Origin: Nannocystineae bacterium
GTDB lineage: Bacteria > Myxococcota_A > Polyangia > Haliangiales > Haliangiaceae
Length of the DNA stretch: 61,867 nucleotides
Assembly: GCA_007133195.1 (NCBI GenBank)
Contig: SLNH01000037.1
Coordinates: 1-61,867 of the forward strand
Reading direction: 5' to 3'
A program made the translations under genes and the position numbers. This document shows positions 1 to 7,846 of this stretch, in pieces (the stretch's first letter is position 1; each line of letters starts with the position of its first letter). The notes beneath the pieces are model-generated. The model ran no database searches. It was not told where the DNA came from and was given only the letters and a program-made list of their open reading frames with translations.

Positions 1-185
1 AAACAATCAGGCTAGCCATAGGGGAGCGGTGCTCGCCCCGACTGGCGAACCTCAGAGCGCCTAGCCCGCGGCGGAGGCTGCCGACAGCCGCTTCCCCGGG
101 CGAAACTCAAATATGTCGGCTACACACGTAGACGCCTGTTCAGAATCATCTTCGGACCCGGGTTCGACTCCCGGCGCCTCCACCA
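1..185 (+). ncRNA. ssrA: tmRNA (ssrA), 3' part only; 5' end lies outside the window
   Basis: tmRNA rescues stalled ribosomes together with SmpB. The last ~70 nt carry the hallmarks of a tmRNA 3' end: the GCTACACACGTAGACGC stretch before the tRNA-like domain, the CTTCGGACCCGGGTTCGACT T-arm and the GCGCCTCCACCA acceptor end with an encoded CCA (183-185). The first bases, AATCAGGCTAG, also resemble the 3' half of the E. coli molecule. The tag-peptide reading frame is upstream of the window. It is not a tRNA, because no D-arm or anticodon arm precedes the T-arm at the right distance. The final bases are reused as an integration site (see 164-186). Confidence 0.88.
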
Positions 186-186
186 T
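164..186. repeat. attL-like direct repeat inside the tmRNA 3' end
   Basis: A 23-bp sequence starting TCGACTCCCGGCGCC is repeated exactly at 2567-2589. This copy is the intact T-arm and acceptor end of the tmRNA. Repeats of this size at a tRNA or tmRNA 3' end are the usual trace of site-specific integration by a tyrosine recombinase; the recombinase itself is not present. Confidence 0.75.
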
Positions 187-760
187 TTTTCGTCACCATT
201 TTCAGCCGTTCTCAAAGCGAGCACGGAAACATCACCGCCACCGAAAGCCCCAGGACACCCTGCATGCTTGCAACGTGGTCCTGGTCCGCGACGAAGAACC
301 GGGGCGCGTGCCGCCGCACTAAGCGCACGTGTACTCGTGCTCATCACCGATCTCCTGCACTGCCGGTACAAGCTCTTCGACGATACTTTGGCCTTACCGG
401 CGCCGAGGTGCCTGGTTCTCCGGACCGTCCCGGATCTCCCTTATGACGGCCGGGGCGAGTAGAGCCGCGCGCCAATCCGAAACGGTCCAGGCCTCGCGAC
501 CCCCGCCACGACGACAGCGCCCTTTGCGTGCCGCGTGCAATCTCTCGGCATTTTAAGTCCGCGAAATTCGCGGGTTTTTCCCTGAGAACTGCACCAAGGC
601 TCTACCAGGGAATGCGTAAGGGCGCGAATCGCCTGGCGAGTTAGGCTTCTGGCCTCGCCGGCGGCCAAGGGTAGGGGCCCTATCCGAGCCGATCGCGCGC
701 GCCGACTCGGCCCTCGAGAATGGAGCGCGAGGGCTCGGATCTGCTGGTAGGTTGCCGGCC
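187..760. other. Non-coding left part of the ssrA island
   Basis: No convincing gene lies in these 574 bases. Short open frames exist on both strands but show no recognisable protein. The only structure seen is the terminator-like hairpin at 557-577. Confidence 0.5.
557..577 (+). terminator. Intrinsic-terminator-like hairpin inside the island
   Basis: CCGCGA and TCGCGG form a 6-bp stem with a 3-nt loop, followed by G and five T. It could end transcription that reads out of the tmRNA gene, whose own terminator has been displaced to 2605-2633. Confidence 0.45.
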
Positions 761-1483
761 ATGGTGACTGACTACGAGGCCCATTCGAAAGCCCTCAGCG
801 AGATCCTCAAACTCGCAGAGCCTCCGCTCGCGATCACGTTCACTGCAGAGGCGCCTCAAGGCGTACCCGCATTCGATGAACCGATGCCCGAGCCGACTGC
901 CGACGGTCGCACCGGTCGCGTGCCCGCCGGATGTGCCTTCTGGGCGCATGGTACGCGCCGCACGTTCGCAACCGCGCCGGAGGATCACGGTAACTGTAAT
1001 GTGGGGAGCCTCACCCACGGCCTTCGCACTCTGGAGCAGGCCGCTCAAGGCGAGGACGTAGCGGCGCTGGTCGAGGCCGGGTGGGTGACGCCCGACATGT
1101 TTCCAGCGATCCCGACGGTGGCCGAGCGACCGGGCGCGATCACGTACGGGCCGCTCTCCGAGACGACCTTCGACCCGGATGTGGTGTTCCTTCGACTCAA
1201 CGCCAAGCAAGCCATGATGCTGCACGCCGCGCTTCCCGATCTCCGCTTTGAAGGCAAGCCGCAGTGCCACATTGTGCCGATCGCCAAGGAGCAGGGCCAG
1301 GTAGCGATTAGCGTCGGTTGCATGCTCAGCCGTGTTCGTACGGGCATGGCCATCTCGGAGCTAACCTGCGCGATTCCCGCAGCGCGTCTCCCCGAAGTCG
1401 TCAACGCGCTCGTCGCGGTCCAAGAGGCGGACGACGCGGTAGGGCGATACGCCGCCGAGGATAAGCGCCGATTTGGGGCGTGA
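761..1483 (+). CDS. DUF169 family protein
   Basis: 240 residues. It matches the uncharacterised DUF169 (COG2043) family: an early segment with LAEPPLAITF, then a CAFW motif with the Cys-Trp pair, ED..NCNVG with a second conserved Cys, a ...THG turn, and a late MAISELTCAIPA strand. The function is unknown; the conserved cysteines would suit metal or cofactor binding, which is conjecture. The start is the ATG at 761; an in-frame TTG three codons earlier is less likely. It is the only intact gene of the ssrA island and stands alone. Confidence 0.75.
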   Translation: MVTDYEAHSKALSEILKLAEPPLAITFTAEAPQGVPAFDEPMPEPTADGRTGRVPAGCAFWAHGTRRTFATAPEDHGNCNVGSLTHGLRTLEQAAQGEDVAALVEAGWVTPDMFPAIPTVAERPGAITYGPLSETTFDPDVVFLRLNAKQAMMLHAALPDLRFEGKPQCHIVPIAKEQGQVAISVGCMLSRVRTGMAISELTCAIPAARLPEVVNALVAVQEADDAVGRYAAEDKRRFGA

Positions 1484-1768
1484 GCGCCGGGAATAGGCAC
1501 TGGCTGAGAGGCGGCCAGGAAGCTGAGGGGTAGGCGGGGGAGCGTTGGACGTTAGGCGCGGATCGCAGAACCACCGCGAAAGGTCTGAAATCTTGGCCTA
1601 TTAAAAGGGCGAGCCGATGGGGCGGGAAACCTGAACGAGTCGTACAGCCGCTATACGACCAGCAGGTCGCCTAGCTGTCGGAAGTCGCCTTGGCGCAGGA
1701 GTCCGCGACCCACAAGCGCCGGCTCCCCGAGCGTATGCTGTCGGCGATAGTCGAGAGGGCCTGAGTAC

Positions 1769-2140
1769 ATGCGAACGAGCGGAACTCCCCACATGGTTGG
1801 CGGATCGGGCAGCGCGATAGCGCTAGAGCGCGTGAAGTTTGTTGACGCCAAGATGAAGGAAGGGTTCCTTCAAGAGCTCTTACACGAAAGCCCCGCGCTG
1901 TTGCCGGTGGCGAGCTTTGATGAACATTTCGGGCCGCTGGCCTCCCTCGGCCGGGAGATCATGGGCATCGATAACCTGTTCATCTCGCCAGCCGGACGCC
2001 TGACCGTGGTGGAGACCAAGCTTTGGCGAAATCCGCAGGCGACGCGCAGGGTGCTGGCCCAGATCCTCGATTACGCCGCCAGGTTGTCGAAGCTTGGCTT
2101 CGAGGAATTGGAGGCGACCTGCCGGCGCGCGGCGGACTGA
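1769..2140 (+). pseudogene. PD-(D/E)XK-type nuclease-like gene, N-terminal fragment
   Basis: The frame encodes GIDNLFISPAGRLTVVETKL followed by WRNPQATRRVLAQILDYA. This is the ExK core of a family of predicted restriction-like nucleases in which a Glu-Thr-Lys motif follows an Asp-containing strand (IDNLF). Such proteins normally continue well beyond this point. Here the frame goes out of register near 2120 and stops at 2138-2140. The preceding 1484-1768 is non-coding. The start is uncertain. A broken gene in a small island is expected; a short active protein cannot be excluded. Confidence 0.5.
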
Positions 2141-2457
2141 TCCTGCTTCGTATGTTCAGGAGCGGCACGGTCCGAGTGACGCCACCCCGGCTGAAGATCG
2201 TTCTCAACAAGTTGGGCTTCGGTGACGCCGAGGTGCTCCGCATCGCGAAACAGCTCCGGGGGCTGTATCCGCAATTGGAAATCAACCCGGGTAAAGACCA
2301 GATCTGCCCACCGATGTCAGCAGCCGAGCTGCTGCCGCGCCTCGATGAGGTGCTGAAGATCTACGCGGATGCCATTGATCGGCTTGAAGCGATCGACCCT
2401 GGCGATGGAGCTGTCGTTAACGATGCCACCCAGGATGACGAGGATGAAGACACGTAA
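2119..2457 (+). pseudogene. C-terminal gene remnant in a second frame, possibly of the same nuclease
   Basis: From about 2119 a different frame reads RGGLILLRMFRSGTVRVTPP and ends with an acidic tail (DDEDEDT). It has ordinary protein-like composition, but its possible upstream start codons overlap the nuclease frame. It is most simply the downstream part of a gene joined to the preceding fragment by an internal deletion or frameshift. No family was recognised for this part. Confidence 0.35.
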
Positions 2458-2566
2458 TCCGGGATGGGGCTGCTCCAGGTGAAGCGCACCGGGTGCCGAA
2501 AAAATCAGCGGGACGCGCTACGCCTTGCCGCAACTCCCGTCGCGGTATCCGCGCGCGGCGTCTTCC

Positions 2567-2589
2567 TCGACTCCCGGCGCCTCCACCAT
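2567..2589. repeat. attR-like direct repeat (displaced tmRNA 3' end)
   Basis: Exact second copy of the 23 bp at 164-186, here without the upstream half of the T-arm: the bases before it (GTCTTCC) differ from the tmRNA (CGGGT). It marks the right end of the island and the original end of the tmRNA gene. Confidence 0.75.
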
Positions 2590-2604
2590 GTTTCCCTCCT
2601 TGCC

Positions 2605-2633
2605 CGCCCGCGGTTACCCCGCGGGCGTTTTTT
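2605..2633 (+). terminator. Intrinsic terminator, originally that of the tmRNA
   Basis: CGCCCGCGG (2605-2613) pairs perfectly with CCGCGGGCG (2619-2627) around a 5-nt loop, followed by six T. It sits 16 bases after the right island repeat, so before integration it would have followed the tmRNA CCA end directly. Confidence 0.85.
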
Positions 2634-2737
2634 CGCGCACTCCGTCGAGCGCGGCGCGGAGCGTGTCGGGCCGGTCGTAATCGATGGCGCGGCTTTCGAC
2701 ACTCGACGCGGCCGAAAGCCCCGATCGTGCGCGGAGC

Positions 2738-3349
2738 TCAGGCGACCTGCATGCTCGGGCGCGCCTGGCAACGCGCGAGCCAAGCAGCGACGTGGGCGTG
2801 GTCGTCCACGGCGCTGCCGGTCCACACGCCGTAGCCGACCACGCTCGCCGCCACGAGGTCGGCGAGTGAAAACGTCTCGCCGAGCAGGTAGTCGCGCCCG
2901 CTCAGGTGGCCATCGAGGACGCGCTTTAACGTCTCGAGCTCGTCGGCGGCGTGCGCTGCGTGCGCTTCGTTTCGCAGCTCCGGGGCGGTGTACTCGCTGG
3001 CCGCGAAGTGCCAGCGCCGGAGGGCCGTTAGATAGGACACGTAGGCGAACACCGACCACGACAGCGCTTGCATGCGCGCGGGGGCGTCCGTGGCGGGCCA
3101 CACCCCGCGCGCGATGCCGAACCGGTCGCCGAGCCACAGGATGATGGCGAGGCCCTCGAACATGGGCGTGCCGTCCGCGACCAAGGTGGGCACCTTGCCG
3201 TTTGGGTTGAGCTTCAAAAACGCCGGATCTTTCTGCTCTCCAGCCGCCAGGTCGACGGGCACGCGCTCGTGCTCGACCTCGAGCTCGGCGAGGGCGGCGG
3301 ACACGGGGGTCGCGCTGGAGTACGGGGCTGCGTAAAACACGATCGACAT
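2738..3349 (-). CDS. Glutathione S-transferase family protein
   Basis: 203 residues, the usual GST size. The N-terminal thioredoxin-like half has MSIVFYAAPYSSATPVSAAL, the NPNGKVPTLV segment with the cis-Pro (VP) and the glutathione-binding MFEGLAII stretch, where the usual E-S pair is E-G. The C-terminal helical half ends with LLGETFSLADLVAASVVGYG, the conserved N-capping motif (FSLAD). It would conjugate or reduce electrophiles with glutathione in the cytoplasm. The ATG at 3349 is chosen because AGGAG lies just upstream; a longer in-frame start exists at 3400. It faces the tmRNA terminator. Confidence 0.88.
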   Translation of the reverse strand: MSIVFYAAPYSSATPVSAALAELEVEHERVPVDLAAGEQKDPAFLKLNPNGKVPTLVADGTPMFEGLAIILWLGDRFGIARGVWPATDAPARMQALSWSVFAYVSYLTALRRWHFAASEYTAPELRNEAHAAHAADELETLKRVLDGHLSGRDYLLGETFSLADLVAASVVGYGVWTGSAVDDHAHVAAWLARCQARPSMQVA

Positions 3350-3580
3350 GGGCTGCTCCTTTCGAGACGGCGGCGAGGCCGCCGCGGTGGGCCTCGGCAA
3401 CGAGGCTTTCGCAGCCTAACGCCGCGCCGTCCGGAGCGCCGCGCCGTCCGCGAGCGCCGCCCCGTCCTGCGCTGGCGACGGTGCGCGCAGGCTGGGATCC
3501 GAACGCGAAAATCTCACGAAGCCGGCACGGCGAAGGCACGGGTAACGCGCGCTTGGTCGCCGGAATTCCCGCCGGGCCTC

Positions 3581-4963
3581 CTAATGCATGTGCGCGTCGG
3601 GGTTGGGCCTGGGGAGCTCGGAGAAGGCCGGGTGCTCGCCCACGCCGCCCGTGAGGATCATGGCGTAGAGAAACGGGCCGAAGCTCGTTCCCTGGCGTCC
3701 GTTTACGAGCACGATCGGCGTGCCGTGGGCGTCGTGCTGCGCGGCGTACTCGATGTCGGCGCGGAGCTTTTCTTCGGTCTCTTCGCTGTCCATGCAGGCG
3801 CGCAGCTCGCTCGGCTCCATATAGGATTCTGCCAGCGAAACGATGCGGTCGGCGCTCAGGTTCCTGGCGTTTTCGAACAGTCGCCCGCTGAAGTCGAAGG
3901 CGTGGTCGTGATCCTCGAGGCAGATGCGCGCGCGCGCCGCGTGGCAGGACGCGGCGTCTTCGCTGTGCCGCTCCACGTGGGGGTTACACGAGCCGTCGAG
4001 CGGGTAGTTGCGGGCATCGACAGAAAACCAGCCCTCCGGGAAAAACTCCTTGAGCTGGCTCATGGTGGCGTGCAGGCGAGCGCAGTGGCCGCACTGCACG
4101 TCGGAAAACTCGGTGATGTGCACGGGCGAGGGCTGACCCATGACCGCCCGCGGTTCGCGCAGCGGGACGTCGGGGGAGCGCTGGTAGATCAGCAGGGAGT
4201 CGGCGAGTCCCTGGCGCTCGGCGCGGCCGAGATCGGAGACGAAGTCGGCGAGCCGGGCGTCCGTCGCCTCGTCGCTCGTTCCCCCGCCCTGCGCGAACCC
4301 CGCCTCGCCGTGCTGGCCGTGGTGGCCCGGCTGTCCGTGGTGCTCGGCGCCCGCCTGCGACAGCGCGGCCTGGCCCGAGGTCACCTCCGGGGTGGGGGTG
4401 CGGATGCCCGGATAGAGCAGGAGCAAAAACGCGGCCAGGGACACGCCGGCCGCTCCCAGCACGCCGGGCTTCGCCGACGGGAACCCGGCGCCGCGCCAGC
4501 CGTACAGCGCGATGGCGGCATAGGCGCCCACGAGGACGTATGTGCCCACGCAGGACAGGCACACGGCGCCTGCGGTGAGGCTGACCGACGCGAGGACCAC
4601 AACCGACACAGCTCCTGCGGCGGCGGTCACGCGGATGGCGGAGACGAGGCTGGCTACGGGCCGGCCCTCCACTTTTCGGAACAGAGCGAAAAGCGGCAGC
4701 CCGAGCGCGACGACGCTCCACACGAGGCCCCAGCCGGCGACGGGGACGCCGGTTACGGCGTGGACGGTGCTTGCAAAGCCCGTGTCCCACACGGTCGCGC
4801 AGTCAAATGCGTCGCCGATGCCGCAAAACGCGGAGCCTCCGCTGCGAACGACGAGGAGCTCCGACCACTGAAACAGCGACCACAAGGCGGCGGCGACGCC
4901 CACGGCCGCGAGTGCAAACAGCGAGCGAGCGCTGGGCGAGGAGGACGCATCTGGCTTGGGCAT
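3581..4963 (-). CDS. VKOR-DsbA fusion (vitamin K epoxide reductase domain plus thioredoxin-fold oxidoreductase)
   Basis: 460 residues that join the two halves of a disulfide-forming pathway. Residues 14-185 hold about five membrane helices with the VKOR signature: the loop cysteines C47 and C55 (AFDCATVW), GVPVAGWG, and the quinone-side C135-LS-C138. A His/Gly-rich linker (about 200-230) leads to a DsbA-like domain with C291-GH-C294 and a cis-Pro near GTPIVLVNG. The soluble domain should sit outside the inner membrane, oxidise exported proteins and pass electrons through VKOR to quinone. It starts divergently from pepF. The same partners are separate proteins or differently ordered fusions in other bacteria. 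Confidence 0.88.
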   Translation of the reverse strand: MPKPDASSSPSARSLFALAAVGVAAALWSLFQWSELLVVRSGGSAFCGIGDAFDCATVWDTGFASTVHAVTGVPVAGWGLVWSVVALGLPLFALFRKVEGRPVASLVSAIRVTAAAGAVSVVVLASVSLTAGAVCLSCVGTYVLVGAYAAIALYGWRGAGFPSAKPGVLGAAGVSLAAFLLLLYPGIRTPTPEVTSGQAALSQAGAEHHGQPGHHGQHGEAGFAQGGGTSDEATDARLADFVSDLGRAERQGLADSLLIYQRSPDVPLREPRAVMGQPSPVHITEFSDVQCGHCARLHATMSQLKEFFPEGWFSVDARNYPLDGSCNPHVERHSEDAASCHAARARICLEDHDHAFDFSGRLFENARNLSADRIVSLAESYMEPSELRACMDSEETEEKLRADIEYAAQHDAHGTPIVLVNGRQGTSFGPFLYAMILTGGVGEHPAFSELPRPNPDAHMH

Positions 4964-5189
4964 GTCCGGGGCAACCTAGCCGACGTTCGGGGCCTTCGCC
5001 ACTCCCCGGGCGCGGCGGAAAAAGGCGCGACGGGGCCCGCTCGGGGGGCGGCGCAAAGCGCGCCGTCGCCGGTCCTGCGCCGGGTCGCGACCGGATTTCC
5101 GTCCGCGCATAGCCGCCGGTCCCCGCTCAGTCGCTCCCGCACGCGCCGGCTGCGGCGGCCTACCGCGCGCCGTGCTACACGAGCACCCT

Positions 5190-7046
5190 ATGAGCGAACC
5201 GACACCGAGCTCGAACGGGGCGACCTCGACCGGCGCCGAGGACGTGCGGTGGGATCTAGACGACCTTTACGGCGGCCTGGACGATCCGAACCTCGACGAA
5301 GATCTGCAGGCGCTCGTCGGGAAGGCAAAGGCCTTCGATGACGCCTACCGCGGCCGCCTGAGCGAGGCCCTAGGCGACGCGCTCCGCGACCAGGCGGCGA
5401 TATCCGCGCTCGGGGACAAGCTGTTCGGCTACTTGTTTTTGCGCCGAAGCACCGACGCCACCAATGAGGCCATTCAAAAGCGGCTCGGTCAGGTTCAAGA
5501 GGCGCTGAGCCGCGCCGAGGCCGATCACCTCAATTTCTTCGAGCACGAGCTCGGCGCGATGGCTGACAGCGATTACGAGGCCGCTGTCGCCCGCGACTCG
5601 GAGGCGGCGAGACACCGCCCGTATCTGGATCACATTCGGGCGAATCGCGACTACCTGCTCGAGGAAAACGTCGAGCGCGCGCTCACCCTGAGGTCGCCTT
5701 TCGGGCCCTCGGAGTGGCAGTCCTACATCGACGAGATGGAGGCCGAGCTTCGCTTCGAAATGGACGGCGAGGAGCATGGCCTGCCCGGAATCCTTCACAT
5801 CATCAACGACGACCCCGACGGCGACCGGCGGGCGCGGGCGCTGTCGGTGTTTTCCGAGGGGCTTTCTGCGCAGCGCTTCGACCGGCTGATGGCGCGCACC
5901 CTGAACGTGGTCATCGGCGCCAAGCGTATCGAGGACGACGAGCGCGGTTACCCCACGCCCATGACCGCGCGCAACATCGGCAATCGCGTGGACGACGACA
6001 CGGTCAAGGCACTCCACGACGCCGTGGCCGAGTACGGCGCCGCGCAATGCCGTAGGTACTACCGCCTGTTGTCCGCGCACCTGGGTGTTCGGCCGCTGAG
6101 GTGGTCCGATCGCAACGCGCCGCTTCCGTTTTCCGACCAGCGCACCGTCCCGTGGCGAGAGTGCGTGGACACCGTCCTCGGTGCCTACGAGTCGTTCAGC
6201 CCGCGCCTTCGCGATCTCGTGGCCCGCATGATCGACAGCAAGTGGGTCGACGCCCCGCCTGCGTCCGGCAAAACCGGCGGCGCGTTCAACCTGGCGCTGT
6301 TGCTACCCTCGGGAGAGCCTCGCGCCTACAACTTTTTAAACTATCTCGGCTCGACCCGCGACGTGATGACGGTGGCCCACGAGGCCGGACACGGCGCCCA
6401 CGGCCTGCTCGCCGCCGAGGCTCAGGGCTCGCTCATGTTTCGGGCGCCGATGGCCTACGCCGAGACCGCGTCGATCTTCGGCGAGATGACCACCTTCCGA
6501 TTCCTCGTGCAGCGCGCCACCTCCGACGAGGAGCGGCTCGCGCTGCTCATGAGCAAGAGCGCCGACCACATAAACACGGTGGTCCGCCAGATCTCGTTTT
6601 CCAACTTCGAGCAGCGCATCCACGCGGCAAGGCGGGCCGGCAAGCTCTCCGTCGAGGACTATAGCCGGACGTGGATGGAGGTGACGCGGGAATTTTACGG
6701 CGACGAGGGCGACCTGTTCACCTATCGCGACGTGGAAAACCTCTGGTCTTACGTCCACCACTTTTTGCGACCGTTTTACGTGTACGCATACGCGTTCGGC
6801 GAGCTGTTCACGCAGTCGCTGTTCGCCATCCAGGATCGGTTCGGCGCCGACTTCGAGGCCATGTATCTGGACCTGCTCCGGGCCGGCGGCACCAAGGACG
6901 CCGTGGGTCTCATGGAGCCATTCGGCCTCGATCCGCGGGAGCCGTCGTTTTGGCGCGGCGGAATCGAGGGCAGCGTCGGCCGCTGGCTCGACGAGGCCGA
7001 GGCGATCTCCAGGCGGCTCGGGGTGGAGGTCCCAGCCGCCGGGTGA
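5190..7046 (+). CDS. pepF: Oligoendopeptidase F family metallopeptidase (M3B)
   Basis: 618 residues, the family's usual length (about 600). The zinc site is H397-EAGH in VAHEAGHGAHG, with the downstream Glu in AMAYAETASIFGE, as in M3 peptidases. The N-terminal part (WDLDDLYGG) matches the PepF/M3 N-terminal helical domain. It should cut oligopeptides in the cytoplasm; no signal peptide is seen. The ATG at 5190 is preferred over a GTG six codons upstream. It ends 11 nt before the following hydrolase gene, so the two are probably cotranscribed. Confidence 0.92.
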   Translation: MSEPTPSSNGATSTGAEDVRWDLDDLYGGLDDPNLDEDLQALVGKAKAFDDAYRGRLSEALGDALRDQAAISALGDKLFGYLFLRRSTDATNEAIQKRLGQVQEALSRAEADHLNFFEHELGAMADSDYEAAVARDSEAARHRPYLDHIRANRDYLLEENVERALTLRSPFGPSEWQSYIDEMEAELRFEMDGEEHGLPGILHIINDDPDGDRRARALSVFSEGLSAQRFDRLMARTLNVVIGAKRIEDDERGYPTPMTARNIGNRVDDDTVKALHDAVAEYGAAQCRRYYRLLSAHLGVRPLRWSDRNAPLPFSDQRTVPWRECVDTVLGAYESFSPRLRDLVARMIDSKWVDAPPASGKTGGAFNLALLLPSGEPRAYNFLNYLGSTRDVMTVAHEAGHGAHGLLAAEAQGSLMFRAPMAYAETASIFGEMTTFRFLVQRATSDEERLALLMSKSADHINTVVRQISFSNFEQRIHAARRAGKLSVEDYSRTWMEVTREFYGDEGDLFTYRDVENLWSYVHHFLRPFYVYAYAFGELFTQSLFAIQDRFGADFEAMYLDLLRAGGTKDAVGLMEPFGLDPREPSFWRGGIEGSVGRWLDEAEAISRRLGVEVPAAG

Positions 7047-7057
7047 GCCGGGCTGCC

Positions 7058-7735
7058 ATGACGGGCGAAACCAGCGAGCGCGAGGTCGCGATCGAGACGG
7101 GCGGCGGGCGCGTGTCCGGGCTGTTCGTTCGGCCCGCGCGGCCGCGGTTTCTGTATGTCTTCGCCCACGGCGCGGGGGCGGGCATGCGCCACGCGTTCAT
7201 GGAGCGCGCGGCCGCGGAGCTCGCGGCGCGCGACGTCGCCACGCTGCGCTATCAGTTCCCCTATGCCGAGGCCGGCCGCAAGCGCCCCGATCGGCCCGCG
7301 GTGCTGATGGACGCGGTGGAGGCCGCCGTGACCGAAGCCCGCGAGCTCGACCAGAGCCTTCCGCTCGTGGCCGGTGGAAAATCGATGGGGGGCCGGATGA
7401 CCTCCCTCCGCCACGCGGAACGGCCGCTTCCCGGCGTGCGCGGGCTCGCGTTTTTCGGCTTTCCGCTCCACCAGCCGGGCAAGCCCGGCATCGCGCGGGC
7501 CGAGCATCTGGACTCGATCGACGTCCCGATGCTGTTTCTCCAGGGAACGCGCGATCGCCTCGCCGACTTGGAGCTCATGCGTGAGGTCACGGGCGGCCTC
7601 GGCCGCCGCGCGACGCTTCACGTCATAGACGGCGGCGACCACTCGTTCGCCGTGCTCAAGCGCTCTGGCCGCACCGCCGACGCGGTCTTCACCGAGCTCG
7701 CCGACGCCTTCGTCCGGTTCGCCGAGCGCCTGTGA
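7058..7735 (+). CDS. Alpha/beta hydrolase of the KANL3/TEX30 type
   Basis: 225 residues. It reads FAHGAGAGMRHAFM (oxyanion region), then LVAGGKSMGGRM with the nucleophilic Ser in GKSMGG, LFLQGTRDRLADL with the acid Asp, and VIDGGDHSFAV with the catalytic His. That is the complete triad of a small serine hydrolase in the order typical of the KANL3/TEX30 group. The substrate is unknown. It follows pepF by 11 nt in the same direction. Confidence 0.8.
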   Translation: MTGETSEREVAIETGGGRVSGLFVRPARPRFLYVFAHGAGAGMRHAFMERAAAELAARDVATLRYQFPYAEAGRKRPDRPAVLMDAVEAAVTEARELDQSLPLVAGGKSMGGRMTSLRHAERPLPGVRGLAFFGFPLHQPGKPGIARAEHLDSIDVPMLFLQGTRDRLADLELMREVTGGLGRRATLHVIDGGDHSFAVLKRSGRTADAVFTELADAFVRFAERL

Positions 7736-7846
7736 GGCCGCATTCGAAATCCGCATCGCTGCGCGATGTGCAGCGTTCATACCACGCCTCGGAGCGCGCG
7801 GCCGATCTTGCGCACCGGCGGCCATTCCCGGGCGCATCTAGTCAGC

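Larger units (their letters stand above)
164..2589. mobile_element. Decayed mini genomic island integrated at ssrA
   Basis: The 2.4 kb between the two 23-bp repeats separates the tmRNA from a strong terminator (2605-2633) that would sit 16 nt downstream of the acceptor end if the island were removed. It carries one intact gene (DUF169 family), a broken nuclease gene and long non-coding stretches, quite unlike the closely packed genes that follow. No integrase was found, so it is probably a deletion remnant that can no longer move by itself. ssrA is a well-known island target. The repeat and the terminator position are seen directly; the history is inferred. Confidence 0.7.

Noticed and set aside
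140-185. Possible tRNA gene
   Set aside because: The T-arm and CCA end look like a tRNA, but the sequence before it is that of a tmRNA and no anticodon arm exists.
3068-5341. A 757-codon open frame on the plus strand opposite the VKOR-DsbA and glutathione transferase genes
   Set aside because: Its translation is Arg/Gly/Ala-rich shadow sequence with no motif, whereas the minus strand encodes two recognisable proteins.
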